A stretch of DNA of 64,000 bases from NCBI GenBank assembly GCA_028285035.1, contig JANQQF010000006.1, forward strand, positions 1 to 64,000, written 5' to 3'. Position numbers and translations under genes: made by a program. The DNA is from Phycisphaerae bacterium (GTDB lineage: Bacteria > Chloroflexota > Anaerolineae > 4572-78 > J111). Numbering within the stretch: the stretch's first letter is position 1; every line of letters begins with the position of its first letter. The notes below the pieces were generated by a model. That model saw only the letters and a program-made list of their open reading frames with translations. It was not told the origin of the DNA and ran no database searches. Positions 53,256-63,066 of the stretch are shown here, in pieces.

Positions 53256-54494
53256 TTAGCTCGTCGCTTCGATATGAGCTTCTTTGACAACATCAACGAT
53301 GTACTTGATTTGCATCGGGGTTAATGACGAAGCTGAAGGCAAGTAGAACCCGCGCTCGCACAACATCTCTGCGACTGGATAACGCTCCCCTTTGAAAGCC
53401 TCATAATAAATCGGCTGGAGGTGCATTGGAATGAAGAAGGTTCGGGTTTCAATACCACGGGCAGCCAAATATCGACGGATTTCATCTCGAGACATGCCAA
53501 ACTCATCCTCAACCATAATGGAGTACATCCAGAATACATTTCGTACATTACCCGCTTCAGGAGGTGTCACAATGCCAGGCACTTCACTAAGTAGCTTGGT
53601 ATAAAGCGCAGCATTCGCTCGCCGATTCTCAATGAAGGTTTCCATCTGCTCAGTTTGGGCCAAGCCAACCGCTGCCTGTAAGTTTGTCATTCGATAGTTA
53701 AAGCCCATAAATTTATGCCAGAAATGGCGCTCTGAGGAGAAGGCATGATCTCGTAAGTTTTGGGTCAATTCGGCCAATTTTTTATCGTTTGTTGTAATCA
53801 TCCCACCTTCACCCGTGGTAATGATTTTGTTAGCGTAAAAGCTAAAACCACCGGCGTGACCAAGGCTACCAGCTCGACGCCCCTTGTACTCTGCGCCGTG
53901 CGCCTCCGCCGCATCTTCCATCACAAAGATGCCGTGTTTATCCGCAATTTCCATCAGGGGGTCCATATCGACCGGATGACCGTAGGTATGCACCGGAACA
54001 ATTGCTTTCGTTTTCGGGGTAATTTTGGCCTCGACCAAATCCACATCCATATTCCAGGTACAGGGTTCAGAGTCCACCAAAACAGGTGTTGCTCCAGTGT
54101 AAGCCACTGCGTTAATGGTAGCAATCATCGTAAATGTCGGGATAATCACCTCATCCCCAGGCTCCAAGCCCAACGCGGCCAGCCCAAGGTGAAGGGCAAC
54201 GGTGCCATTGGCACAGGCCGTCCCATATTTACAGCCACACGCCTCGGCAAAGGCTTCTTCAAAAACAGGAATATATTTCCCTGCGGATGAAATCCAGTTG
54301 GAGTCAATACAATCATTAACATATTTCTTTTCGTTGCCGCCTAAGGTTGGCTCACACACGGGAATAATTGCAGCATCCAGTTCGGACACTGGAATACGAT
54401 TGATTGTGATTGATAATTCGGGGTCTTTTCCCGGAATGATTGGGGCAATATCCTCACCTAAATCTGCGGGGGTTAAATTGTTCGGCTTTAACAT
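53256..54494 (-). CDS. DegT/DnrJ/EryC1/StrS sugar aminotransferase
   Basis: A 412-aa PLP enzyme that aminates nucleotide-linked keto-sugars. Motifs are SSAGKYIPVFEEAFAEACG, FTMIATINAVAY, VMEDAAEAHGAEYKG (PLP Asp) and FYANKIITTGEGGM (Schiff-base Lys). AAGGAG selects ATG 54494; the in-frame extension to 54560 would run through a hairpin. First gene of a three-gene operon with the methyltransferase and flippase-like protein. A terminator-like leader hairpin precedes it. Confidence 0.9.
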   Translation of the reverse strand: MLKPNNLTPADLGEDIAPIIPGKDPELSITINRIPVSELDAAIIPVCEPTLGGNEKKYVNDCIDSNWISSAGKYIPVFEEAFAEACGCKYGTACANGTVALHLGLAALGLEPGDEVIIPTFTMIATINAVAYTGATPVLVDSEPCTWNMDVDLVEAKITPKTKAIVPVHTYGHPVDMDPLMEIADKHGIFVMEDAAEAHGAEYKGRRAGSLGHAGGFSFYANKIITTGEGGMITTNDKKLAELTQNLRDHAFSSERHFWHKFMGFNYRMTNLQAAVGLAQTEQMETFIENRRANAALYTKLLSEVPGIVTPPEAGNVRNVFWMYSIMVEDEFGMSRDEIRRYLAARGIETRTFFIPMHLQPIYYEAFKGERYPVAEMLCERGFYLPSASSLTPMQIKYIVDVVKEAHIEATS

Positions 54495-54517
54495 CAAACC
54501 ACTCCTTTTTCTTAGCT

Positions 54518-54552
54518 CAAAAAAACTACCCTCCCGTAAAGATACGAGAGGG
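54518..54552 (-). terminator. Leader hairpin with T-run upstream of the sugar aminotransferase
   Basis: CCCTCCCGTA (54529-54538) pairs with TACGAGAGGG (54543-54552) with one mismatch and loop AAGA, followed on the minus strand by seven T. It lies only 24 bp before the start codon with no gene upstream on that strand, so it could act as an attenuator. Confidence 0.7.
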
Positions 54553-54763
54553 ATCTCCATAAATTAATTCGTCTTATGTTCGCCTGTGGATTATAGCCAC
54601 TTCAAATGATTGTGCAACCTGTCGCAATCTGATGTAATGTGGATAATATAGAACGTGAACAATATTTTTGTCAATAAAACATTTTGTGTGCAGTATTAAG
54701 TATGAGCGCATAAAGTGGCATTGATAATTACAACAAATCTTAACACATAATTGAGAAATCAAA

Positions 54764-55303
54764 ATGGACTTATTCCCCATCCACACTGGTCGTCTCACCC
54801 TACGACGATTTAAAGAGACAGATCTTGCGGCCTTTGTCGCCTATCGATCTGATCCTGAAGTAGCTCGTTATCAATCTTGGTCATCACTGACAGAGGCTGA
54901 GGGGCTAGCCTTCATTCAAGACCAGCAACAAGCGCCATTTTTCGTGCCAGGAGCCTGGTTTCAAGTGGCGATTGCCCATCAACAAACTGATGAGTTGGTG
55001 GGGGACATTGGCATGTGTGTCAGCGCAGATAATCCTTCAATCGCTGAACTTGGTTTTACTTTAGCGCAAAAATATCAAGGACAGGGCTTTGCAACCGAAG
55101 CTGTTAGAGCAATTTTAGATGTTATATTTCGTGAAACTCATGTAAAATGGATTGAAGCTATCACCGATAGCCGTAATGCAGCAAGTATTGACTTACTTCA
55201 TCGCCTTGACTTTGTTCAGAACAAAACATCAGAAGCTTGGTTCAAAGGCGAGCTTTGTACCGAATACACATTTTTATTGAACAAACCTATGAACACCACA
55301 TAA
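54764..55303 (+). CDS. GNAT N-acetyltransferase (RimJ/RimL type)
   Basis: A 179-aa GNAT protein beginning with TGRLTLRRFKETDLAAFVAY, the RimJ/RimL-type start, and an acetyl-CoA loop QKYQGQGFATEAVRAIL. The SRNAASIDLLHRLDFV segment is motif B. The substrate is unknown. It is followed by a second acetyltransferase 38 bp downstream. Confidence 0.85.
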   Translation: MDLFPIHTGRLTLRRFKETDLAAFVAYRSDPEVARYQSWSSLTEAEGLAFIQDQQQAPFFVPGAWFQVAIAHQQTDELVGDIGMCVSADNPSIAELGFTLAQKYQGQGFATEAVRAILDVIFRETHVKWIEAITDSRNAASIDLLHRLDFVQNKTSEAWFKGELCTEYTFLLNKPMNTT

Positions 55304-55341
55304 ATTATGTGGCCAAATTATTGAGTTTGTAAGCTTTTACC

Positions 55342-56091
55342 ATGACTCCTTTAACATTGGAACAAACGACTACCCTTAAACCTTGGTTTCTACCAGAACG
55401 CCCTGGCCCATTGATTGGATTACATGTTATTCAAACTGGCAATGGTAGATGTTTTGTTGACCGCTGGCCTGAGCCTAATGCAGTCCTCATTGAAACAGCC
55501 GGGAATTACACCCTATTGGGAAATCCGCAAGCCGTATCACCGATAACGATACGCCCCTATCTCAAGGGCTTCATTGAAGCGTCTCAGGCATTTTTTCCGC
55601 TACTCAAAGCTATTGATCCTCATCTCATAATTTGGCCGCGAGTGATATATACCCAGCAGCAGTCTACGCCACCCCACATAAATCATCACACTATTCGTCG
55701 TTTGAAACCATCTGATACTAATCATTTACAAACATTTGACCCTAACTCAGCCTGGATTTATAAAACTTGGGGTGGACCACATGGCTTGGCGAGGAGTGGT
55801 TTTGCTTGGGGTGCATTTATCGACAATCAGCTAGCCTCTATCGCTTGCACATTCTTCCTCGGTGAAATGTATGAGGAAATTGGAATAGTCACCGCGCCAA
55901 AATTTCGAGGGAATGGCTTGAGTACAGCTTGTGCTATGGCACTATGTCACGACATTCAGACCAGAGGACGAGTAGCGAGTTGGACAACCTCACCTGATAA
56001 TCTGGCCAGTATGCGTGTTGCGGAGAAATTGGGATTTGTCATTCAACGGTATGACCAACTATACATTGTTGGTGTTTCATTACCTGAATAG
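55342..56091 (+). CDS. GNAT-like acetyltransferase (two-domain)
   Basis: A 249-aa protein. The N-terminal ~110 residues are unrecognised. The C-terminal half has GNAT features (EEIGIVTAPKFRGNGLSTACA as acetyl-CoA loop, DNLASMRVAEKLGFV as motif B). Such two-domain forms are often annotated simply as GNAT family. It follows the RimJ-like gene on the same strand. Confidence 0.72.
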   Translation: MTPLTLEQTTTLKPWFLPERPGPLIGLHVIQTGNGRCFVDRWPEPNAVLIETAGNYTLLGNPQAVSPITIRPYLKGFIEASQAFFPLLKAIDPHLIIWPRVIYTQQQSTPPHINHHTIRRLKPSDTNHLQTFDPNSAWIYKTWGGPHGLARSGFAWGAFIDNQLASIACTFFLGEMYEEIGIVTAPKFRGNGLSTACAMALCHDIQTRGRVASWTTSPDNLASMRVAEKLGFVIQRYDQLYIVGVSLPE

Positions 56092-56120
56092 CTCAGTGAA
56101 GAGGTTTACGGAGACAAAAA

Positions 56121-56885
56121 ATGACATCCTGGTTTGAATTAGAAGATGCTTTACGCAGCTATCGACAAAAACTAGTTACACTGAAAGAGGAAGATACTCA
56201 GGATGGGGTCACCTTACCTGAAACGCTGTTAAAAATAAAAGCGTTGGAACAGAAAATAGAAATTTTAGAACAGAAACGACGAGACATCATACTTAAGCTT
56301 GAAAGGGTCTTACAGCAATCCCAAAAGGAAGGTGTAGACTCGGCTGTGCTCCTTAATGATTTAACCTTACCAACTATTCACTTTGATGACATTGACTTGC
56401 CTCTGCCGGAGCCAGTAGAATTAGACGATACACCAGAACCATCTCCAACAACACAAGAACAAGCCAAGGATACTTTTATCATCCGATTCGTGCTGGGCGA
56501 CACATTGACTCCTCGGATTTTAACAAGACAAGTTATTCCATACTTATCGGCCCTGGCTGACTTAAAAAGCATTCTCGAGGATATCAAGGGGGCTGAGCGA
56601 TCACAAATTCAAATCCAAGCAATTCAACCCGGTTCGATCATACTCGCCTCATCGGGAATGCAGGATCTGATAAACATCTTAAGCCAAATTGTTATGCCTT
56701 GGCGCAAAGAGTATGGTAAAAATCGAGCCGATGTAAAATTTGGCAAAATCCAAGTAGCTTTGGATATCTTAGCGCAAACTGAGCCCAATTTGCCCGAACT
56801 CAGAAAAATCGCACTTGTAATAGGCCTTGCGCCCACGCTTGAAACATTGTTAACAAGCGACCTGGAACCAGAAATAAAATATTGA
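56121..56885 (+). CDS. Unknown protein with N-terminal coiled coil
   Basis: A 254-aa protein I do not recognise. Residues ~1-75 are charged and heptad-like (LLKIKALEQKIEILEQKRRD), likely a coiled coil. A Pro/Glu/Asp linker (~80-115) follows, then an alpha/beta domain (~118-254, starting DTFIIRFVLGDTLTP) with a possible hydrophobic stretch around GSIILASSGMQDLINIL. No signal peptide. It lies 29 bp after the GNAT gene and 62 bp before a membrane protein gene on the same strand. Confidence 0.6.
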   Translation: MTSWFELEDALRSYRQKLVTLKEEDTQDGVTLPETLLKIKALEQKIEILEQKRRDIILKLERVLQQSQKEGVDSAVLLNDLTLPTIHFDDIDLPLPEPVELDDTPEPSPTTQEQAKDTFIIRFVLGDTLTPRILTRQVIPYLSALADLKSILEDIKGAERSQIQIQAIQPGSIILASSGMQDLINILSQIVMPWRKEYGKNRADVKFGKIQVALDILAQTEPNLPELRKIALVIGLAPTLETLLTSDLEPEIKY

Positions 56886-56947
56886 TCGTTTCAATCCAAT
56901 CACAAATCTAAAATTGTAATCCACTAATGATAAAGGACCCGTGACAA

Positions 56948-57820
56948 ATGACTCCCCTATCCACCCCCTCCCGACGAATTCCTTTCTCAATGTACTTACG
57001 AATTTTATTAGGCAACATCTCCACCCAAATTGGCTTTTTGGTTAGTGGTATTGGGTTGATGGTGTTTCTGTTGGTCGGGGGGTTTGGGGCCATGATAGCC
57101 CCCTTGTATTTTAGCCTTGGGTCAATTGAAACCACCCAAGGTTTTGTGAGCAATGTATCACAATTAAACATGTCGGTGAATGATAGACCAGTCTATGCCT
57201 ACGATTACAGCTATCGTGTAGAGCGACTAGAAACAAATCTCAGGGGCACGGCCTATACAACAGGGGCACGCTTTAGAGTTGAAGAGACGGTAACAGTTGA
57301 ATATCTCGCCAATTGGCCGAGCCGCTCCCGCATCCAAAATACACGAACTTACGCGTCCCCCTCTTGGCTTAGCGTCTTTATGATGATCTTTCCACTAGCT
57401 GGATTGATCACATTGGCCATTGGTTTGAGGGCTGGTCTAAAAAATAATCGGCTATTGCATCGCGGGATACTTACGGTCGGTGAGCTAGTTGACAAGGCAA
57501 GTACAGGCAGCACGGTCAACGACCAACCTGTCTACAAATTGACCTTCAATTTCACTGCCGATGATGGCCAAACCTACCAAGCTTTCGCCAGAAACCACGT
57601 CACCCACCCTCTTGAAGATCAAGCCCGAGAGCAAATTCTGTACAATCCCTACCAGCCTAAAGATGCTGTGCTGATTGACAATATGCCTGGTCAGCCCAGC
57701 ATCAATGAGTTTGGGGATATTTACTTTGAGAAGAAGGCCAATGTAGTGTGGGTGCTGATTCTTCCAGCATTGGCGCTTTTAGGCAGTGTGATTGTGCTTT
57801 CATTGCGATCAATGTTTTAA
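56948..57820 (+). CDS. Membrane protein with two DUF3592-like domains
   Basis: A 290-aa membrane protein with hydrophobic helices at ~22-50, ~145-165 and ~270-290. Between them are two beta-rich segments that each contain VNDxPVY (VNDRPVYAYDYSY and VNDQPVYKLTFNF), a repeat typical of DUF3592. Function unknown. Its stop overlaps the convergent ornithine-cyclodeaminase-like gene by four bases. Confidence 0.72.
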   Translation: MTPLSTPSRRIPFSMYLRILLGNISTQIGFLVSGIGLMVFLLVGGFGAMIAPLYFSLGSIETTQGFVSNVSQLNMSVNDRPVYAYDYSYRVERLETNLRGTAYTTGARFRVEETVTVEYLANWPSRSRIQNTRTYASPSWLSVFMMIFPLAGLITLAIGLRAGLKNNRLLHRGILTVGELVDKASTGSTVNDQPVYKLTFNFTADDGQTYQAFARNHVTHPLEDQAREQILYNPYQPKDAVLIDNMPGQPSINEFGDIYFEKKANVVWVLILPALALLGSVIVLSLRSMF

Positions 57821-58761
57821 CCAACCGCCTCGTAAATCGCCTTCGCAATCTGAATATCTTGCACAGCCACCCCCGTCAAATCAGCAATAGTGAGTTGATC
57901 ATCGGACGTACGGCCAGCCGCTTCACCTAAAATCACTTGCCCCAGCTCAACTAAGCGATCCCGTGTAATCGCACTTGCCTCGATGGCTTGATAAATTTCA
58001 CCTCGGACCAAACATTGGGGGATACTATCGGCGACGATGAGGTCGGCTTGTTGTAAGATTGTCAGCTCAAGCTCCTGCTTGTGCGGTGCATCGGCTCCTA
58101 CGGCAGTAATGTGAGTACCGGGTTGAACATGTTCAGCCAGCAAGAGTGGCTTTGAGGCTGGGGTTGTGGTCACAATCAGATTGCAAGCCGCGCCAAGCTC
58201 GGCCATATCGAGTGTTGTTTTGATTGAAAAGCCGTGCGGAGCCATCTCAGCGTGATACGCATCTAACTTGTCTTGGCTACGCCCCCACACGACAACCTGG
58301 CGACAATCGGTCACTTGGGCTAAAAATTGTAACTGTAACCGAGCTTGAATACCTGTTCCGACGATCCCGATGCCACGTACCGATTTGGGAGCCAAATATT
58401 TAGCTGCAATCGCTCCGGCCACAGCCGTCCGCAAATCGGTCAGATGGCCTTCATCCAGCAAAATACTCTGCAACTCACCCGTTTTCTGACTAAACAACAA
58501 CATCAAGCCATTACTCGACGGCAAATTGAGCTTGGGATTATCATAAAAGCCGGAGGCGATTTTAATCACGTAGTAATCATCACCGCTTAAATACCCATAT
58601 TTGATATGCACATCCCCCGGCGGCTCCTCCATAATTAGTTCCCCAACGGGTGGCACTACCGCTCGGCCTTGTGAATACGCCGCAAAGCCTGCTTCAATCG
58701 ACTCGATCAGATTAATCGAGGGTAATGCTTGTTTGATTTGGTCAAGGGTGATGAGTTTCAT
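57817..58761 (-). CDS. Ornithine cyclodeaminase / mu-crystallin family protein
   Basis: A 314-aa NAD(P)-dependent enzyme of the OCD family, which includes ornithine cyclodeaminase, alanine dehydrogenase-like enzymes and pyrroline/piperideine-2-carboxylate (ketimine) reductases. Rossmann motif GIGIVGTGIQARLQLQFL (~124-141), YVIKIASGFYDN (substrate Lys) and AVGADAPHKQEL (catalytic Asp) are present. It follows the class V aminotransferase gene after five bases. Ketimine reduction would fit an amino-acid catabolic role; exact activity undetermined. Confidence 0.87.
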   Translation of the reverse strand: MKLITLDQIKQALPSINLIESIEAGFAAYSQGRAVVPPVGELIMEEPPGDVHIKYGYLSGDDYYVIKIASGFYDNPKLNLPSSNGLMLLFSQKTGELQSILLDEGHLTDLRTAVAGAIAAKYLAPKSVRGIGIVGTGIQARLQLQFLAQVTDCRQVVVWGRSQDKLDAYHAEMAPHGFSIKTTLDMAELGAACNLIVTTTPASKPLLLAEHVQPGTHITAVGADAPHKQELELTILQQADLIVADSIPQCLVRGEIYQAIEASAITRDRLVELGQVILGEAAGRTSDDQLTIADLTGVAVQDIQIAKAIYEAVG

Positions 58762-58766
58762 AAGAC

Positions 58767-59915
58767 TTATCCTTTTTGCAAAATTTTCTTCAGTTCGATT
58801 ACCGTTCGTTCGATATCGTTGCTGCTGTTGTAGAGATGGGGTGAAAAACGAACAAAATCTCGGCGAGGAGAGACGACGATGTTGGCCTCACCTAAGGCTT
58901 TCACGATATCGCGCGAAACCTTGCCTGGAAACCGAGCACTGACAATCGAGGTCCGTTCTGCGGCATTTTGTGGCGAGATGATTTCCGCCCCCACCTCATT
59001 CAAGGTTGCTAATAGACCATCGGCCAACTGAAGGTTGTGGGCGAAGATGTTATCAATGCCGATGTCGACAAGATAATCGATAGCTTTGGCTAGACCAATC
59101 GCACAACCATACGCCATCGTGCTAAACTCAAAGCGGCTGGCATTATCGGCAAAATCCATATAATCCGCTTCAAATCGCCAGATGTCCTTGTTGCTACGAA
59201 AGCCAACCAAGCCCGGATCAAGCTTGGTTTGCCAACGCGGGGCCAGATACATCACCGCTGCCCCAAAGGGGCCACACAGCCACTTATAACCACCACACAC
59301 CAAAGCATCCACCCCAGAGGCCATCACGTCGATGGGAACAGCCCCAGCCGATTGCGTGGCATCAACCACGAGAAGGGCATCGTGCTCGTGAGCCACCGCA
59401 GCCAGTTGCGCCAAATCATATTGCTGCCCGCTGCCATATTCAACGTGGGAAACACAAATGACAGCGGTGTTTTCATCAATCAACTCAATCAAGGCAGATT
59501 GATCAGCCCGGTCCTGCCCATCTTTCAAAAAGCGGACTTCTGCCCCTGTGTGGCGGGCCACGCGTGCCCAAGGATAAATAGTACTGGGAAAGACGATGTC
59601 GGTACTGACGATATTACTCCCAGCAGGCGGAGCGATAGCCCAAGCCAGGGAGGCCAACAGCTCAGTAGCACTGGAGGCGACGGCAATATCGGTCGGCTGG
59701 GCACCGACTAAGCGAGCAAAAGCCACGTGTAAATTCTCAAAGACATCCTGCTCGGCCTGCTCATCAAAATTGATGGTTCCATTCTCCGCCAAATCCTTTT
59801 GCCACGCGGTAATGGCCGCCTCCGCCGGGGCATACATCAAGGCCACAGAGGCCGTGTTCAAATAAGTCGATTTATTGGCTGCTGGAAAATCAGCCAATGT
59901 TCCCAAGGCATTCAT
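58767..59915 (-). CDS. Class V aminotransferase-fold PLP enzyme
   Basis: A 382-aa fold-type I PLP protein similar to SufS/isopenicillin-N epimerase-like enzymes. The PLP Asp is in LVVDATQSAGAVPID and the Schiff-base Lys in CGGYKWLCGPFG. VVSPRRDFVRFSPHLYNS is the C-terminal Arg segment. It heads an operon with the OCD-like gene, so the pair may turn over an amino acid via a keto or imine intermediate. It is the second class V enzyme in the window. Confidence 0.86.
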   Translation of the reverse strand: MNALGTLADFPAANKSTYLNTASVALMYAPAEAAITAWQKDLAENGTINFDEQAEQDVFENLHVAFARLVGAQPTDIAVASSATELLASLAWAIAPPAGSNIVSTDIVFPSTIYPWARVARHTGAEVRFLKDGQDRADQSALIELIDENTAVICVSHVEYGSGQQYDLAQLAAVAHEHDALLVVDATQSAGAVPIDVMASGVDALVCGGYKWLCGPFGAAVMYLAPRWQTKLDPGLVGFRSNKDIWRFEADYMDFADNASRFEFSTMAYGCAIGLAKAIDYLVDIGIDNIFAHNLQLADGLLATLNEVGAEIISPQNAAERTSIVSARFPGKVSRDIVKALGEANIVVSPRRDFVRFSPHLYNSSNDIERTVIELKKILQKG

Positions 59916-60001
59916 TTATGTTCTCCTATCAAAATAGTTGTTAGTGATGAGTGGGTAATGATTGGTAAAACAAAAAATCCTTATCTGTGTTCCCCATGTA
60001 C

Positions 60002-60059
60002 AGTAGGTGCCTGGGATGGTTGTTGCTCGCCCAGTGCGTTGGGTAATCTACCCTACCTG
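60002..60059. repeat. Degenerate palindromic element in the MFS-aminotransferase gap
   Basis: CAGTAGGTGCCTGGG near 60001-60015 and GGGTAATCTACCCTACCTG near 60041-60059 are roughly complementary and flank CCCAGTGCGTTGGG (60030-60043), which pairs with CTGGG (60011-60015). It looks like a decayed copy of the widespread CCCAACGCACTGGG-type intergenic repeat (recollection). Confidence 0.45.
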
Positions 60060-60128
60060 TTCATTCTCGCTATTGTCTCACTTAAAACGACTGGATAGCT
60101 TGCAGATTCGCAACCTGTGTTACATTTT

Positions 60129-61328
60129 TTATTGCCAACCTCGAAAGCCCCATATAAAGAAAAGCAGGGCTACACTCGTTAAAGTTGCCGAGATGATGGC
60201 GATGAGCGGCAATCCCCCGTAGAGCCAAGCGAGCCCCCCGATAAGCGCCCCTATCATTCGGCCCACTCCAGCCATTGCCACACTACTGGACATCATCGTA
60301 GCCCGAGCTTGGGGGAGCACTTCGGTGTAGATTGACATCCCTGTGACGATGGCAAACTCGAAAAACAGAAAAACCAGAAAGATACCGACTAACGCCCACG
60401 TCAGGTTGAGATTGAGGAATGGCAATGCCAAATAAGCAACAATCGTTAGGGCCATCCCAACGATGATAGACCGTTTTAGACCAAAGCGGTCTGAAAATGA
60501 GGCGGTCAGAATTTCGCCAATTAACTCAGCCACCCCGATCACCGATGCAGCTAAGCCAAGGGCGGTCAGACTCAGTCCGAAGGACTCCAAAAAAAAGCCG
60601 AGGGTAATAAATAAATTGTCATTTGCCATGGTCAAGAAAAATGTGGAAAACATTCCACCCACCGCTGGACGACTCTGCCGGAGTTGAGACCAAGCGGCCA
60701 TAAAATTTGGTCGGGGTCGGGTTACATCAGAGTGAGGCTTGCTGGACGGAATAAGAATAGCCAACCCAATGGCACTGGCGATTGTTAATCCACCAAGCAC
60801 CAGAAACGGGGCCTGCCAGCCGAGACGTTCAATCAGCCAACCAACAACAGGAATCCCAATCAAGGAGCTGCCCGCCCAAGCCAACTCACCCAACCCGACG
60901 ACCAATCCTCGGCGATTGTAGGGCACATGTTCGCCCAGGTAGGCTTGCCAAGCAGGGCCAAAGGTGCTTTTACATAAACCTGCAAAAAGCAAGGCGATTA
61001 AGATCGCCCCATAAAAAGGAAATATCCCCGCCCCAATCATCCCGACTGATAGCAAGCCCAAACCGATGAGCATCATCGCTCGATACCCCCATCGATCACT
61101 AAGCGGGCCAAACAGGGGACTCAGGATGCCAGTGGCTTGGTTGACCGCAATTAGCGAAGTAATCGCTGATACAGGCACACCAAGCCCACGACTCAAGGCT
61201 GGAGCGAAAACATAAACAAAACGACTGGCTGTACTCATAAAGAGTCGGCCCAGGGTTGAGACAACAACTTGTAAGGCCAATTGTCGCGGAGGTAGCCCCT
61301 GTTTGAGCGGTAACGATAGTTCAGACAT
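60129..61328 (-). CDS. MFS family transporter
   Basis: A 399-aa major facilitator protein with 12 predicted helices. The helix 2-3 loop carries LFGPLSDRWGYRAMM, the MFS signature, with a second copy around SFSDRFGLKRSIIVGMAL. It starts one base after the NUDIX gene stop, so the two are translationally linked. The substrate is unknown; the neighbourhood suggests amino acids or organic acids. Confidence 0.9.
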   Translation of the reverse strand: MSELSLPLKQGLPPRQLALQVVVSTLGRLFMSTASRFVYVFAPALSRGLGVPVSAITSLIAVNQATGILSPLFGPLSDRWGYRAMMLIGLGLLSVGMIGAGIFPFYGAILIALLFAGLCKSTFGPAWQAYLGEHVPYNRRGLVVGLGELAWAGSSLIGIPVVGWLIERLGWQAPFLVLGGLTIASAIGLAILIPSSKPHSDVTRPRPNFMAAWSQLRQSRPAVGGMFSTFFLTMANDNLFITLGFFLESFGLSLTALGLAASVIGVAELIGEILTASFSDRFGLKRSIIVGMALTIVAYLALPFLNLNLTWALVGIFLVFLFFEFAIVTGMSIYTEVLPQARATMMSSSVAMAGVGRMIGALIGGLAWLYGGLPLIAIISATLTSVALLFFIWGFRGWQ

Positions 61329-61329
61329 C

Positions 61330-61782
61330 TTAATCAGTCACACCTACATAAATTTTTTCACCACCAGGACCATTCAACGCCCGAGCAATCGATTGTGGAA
61401 AAAATGTAACATTGAGTAGCTCGCCAATCGGCATCCACATCCACCCTGATTGTAATGTATCAGGGTTCGTGGCCGTCTGAGGTTCACCTTTCAGTTGGCA
61501 CCTAAAAATAACTTCAACTTGATGAAACGGTGGAAATCCTGGCTTCACGTCATCGTGGTTAATGTACTCTCGTACATACACAATATCCCCTATCTCAACC
61601 TCTGCCCCAACCTCTTCCAGCATCTCACGGATCAACGTTGTATGTAAATCCTCAAATGGTTCCTGGCCACCCCCTGGCAGTAGATAATACAAACCGTCCT
61701 GATCTTGGTTTACAGTCACTAAAACCGTATCTTCCTGTCGAATCAAAGCACGTGGAGAGATACGTGGGCCGTTGGTTTTCAT
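61330..61782 (-). CDS. NUDIX hydrolase
   Basis: A 150-aa NUDIX protein. The NUDIX box G-x5-E-x7-REMLEEVG is complete (in LLPGGGQEPFED and REMLEEVGAEV). The family cleaves nucleoside diphosphates linked to another moiety. GGAGAA six bases upstream selects ATG 61782 over an earlier in-frame ATG at 61818. It is co-transcribed with the MFS gene. Confidence 0.88.
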   Translation of the reverse strand: MKTNGPRISPRALIRQEDTVLVTVNQDQDGLYYLLPGGGQEPFEDLHTTLIREMLEEVGAEVEIGDIVYVREYINHDDVKPGFPPFHQVEVIFRCQLKGEPQTATNPDTLQSGWMWMPIGELLNVTFFPQSIARALNGPGGEKIYVGVTD

Positions 61783-61887
61783 AAATGTTTCTCCAAAAAT
61801 AAGGTTGTGGGGTAGCAAAGTAACAGGGGATCAAGGCACCAAAGAGGCAAGTTTTTGCTATTTGCTCTCTTGCTACTTTGCTACAAC

Positions 61888-63066
61888 TTACACAATCTTG
61901 GCTGTCTTTAAAACCGCAATCTCTGCCGCGTCATACCCTAACTCGCCTAAAATGATGTCAGTTTGTTCGCCAACATCAGGAATCGCATCCATCACTGGGT
62001 TGACACCAGACATCGTAACAGGGGGGATGAGGGCGTGTAAGGGGCCAGCGGGCGAACCAATCTCACGCCAACGGTCACGGGCTTGTAATTGAGGATGCTC
62101 CCAAAACTCTTCCATCGAGCGCATTTGAGCATAGGCGATGCGAGCGGTTTCAAATCGCTCAACAACAGCATCAAGAGAGAGTTGAGTCAAAACTTGTTCG
62201 ACGATCTGCCGCAGGGTCGCTTTGTGCTCGGTGCGGGCGGAGTTGGTATCAAACCGTGGGTCAGTCGAAAGTTCGGGTTGACCCAAAACCATTTCACAAA
62301 ATCGTTCCCACTCCTGCTCATTTTGGATACCAAAGAAGATGGTTTTGCCATCACCTGTCGGAAAAAGACCGTAAGGGGTAATGGCGGTGTGGCTACTCCC
62401 CGTCCGCTTCAGGACAGCGCCACCATAGTTTGCGTAATAGGCAGCGTACCCCATCCACTCGCCCAAGGCTTCCAGCATCGACACCTCGAAGATGGTGCCT
62501 TCACCAGTTCGCTGCCGAGTGAACAGGGCCGTCAAAACCCCAGTGTAGGTGTACATACCCGCCGCAATGTCAGCGATGGAGATACCCGCTTTGGAGGGCT
62601 CATCTGGCGTGCCTGTAATTGAGACAAAGCCGGACTCGGCCTGGATCAACAAATCATACGCCTTTTTGTGGGTGTAGGGCCCCGTTGAGCCATAGCCAGA
62701 CACACTACCCATAATCAGTTGCGGCCATCTTTCGCGCACGGTCTCTGGGTCAAAGCCCAATCGTTCCACCGCCCCCGGCGCTAAGTTTTGGATAAACACA
62801 TCAGCTTGCCCCAGCAACTTTTCGAGAATTTGTTTACCCCCTGGCGCTTTCACATCCAACGTCAGCGACTCTTTGCTGCGATTGAGCCAGACAAAATGGC
62901 TGGACAGCCCCTTAGTGGTGGTATCATACCGTCGGGCAAAATCACCCACGCCAGGTCGTTCAATCTTGATGACCCGCGCCCCCAAATCGGCCAGTTGCCG
63001 CGTGGCAAAGGGAGCTGCCACGGCCTGCTCTAATGAGATCACGGTTATTCCCGCTAAAGGTTGCAT
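61888..63066 (-). CDS. CoA-transferase family III (CaiB/BaiF)
   Basis: A 392-aa class III CoA-transferase that moves CoA between carboxylic acids. It begins MQPLAGITVISLEQAVAAPFATRQLADLGARVIK, with IERPGVGDFAR, and the active-site Asp probably lies in ISIADIAAGMYT. The start at ATG 63066, after GAGGCACGCCA, gives the usual length; the frame continues upstream to 63168 without family similarity. The substrate is unknown. It is upstream of the NUDIX/MFS pair on the same strand. Confidence 0.9.
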   Translation of the reverse strand: MQPLAGITVISLEQAVAAPFATRQLADLGARVIKIERPGVGDFARRYDTTTKGLSSHFVWLNRSKESLTLDVKAPGGKQILEKLLGQADVFIQNLAPGAVERLGFDPETVRERWPQLIMGSVSGYGSTGPYTHKKAYDLLIQAESGFVSITGTPDEPSKAGISIADIAAGMYTYTGVLTALFTRQRTGEGTIFEVSMLEALGEWMGYAAYYANYGGAVLKRTGSSHTAITPYGLFPTGDGKTIFFGIQNEQEWERFCEMVLGQPELSTDPRFDTNSARTEHKATLRQIVEQVLTQLSLDAVVERFETARIAYAQMRSMEEFWEHPQLQARDRWREIGSPAGPLHALIPPVTMSGVNPVMDAIPDVGEQTDIILGELGYDAAEIAVLKTAKIV

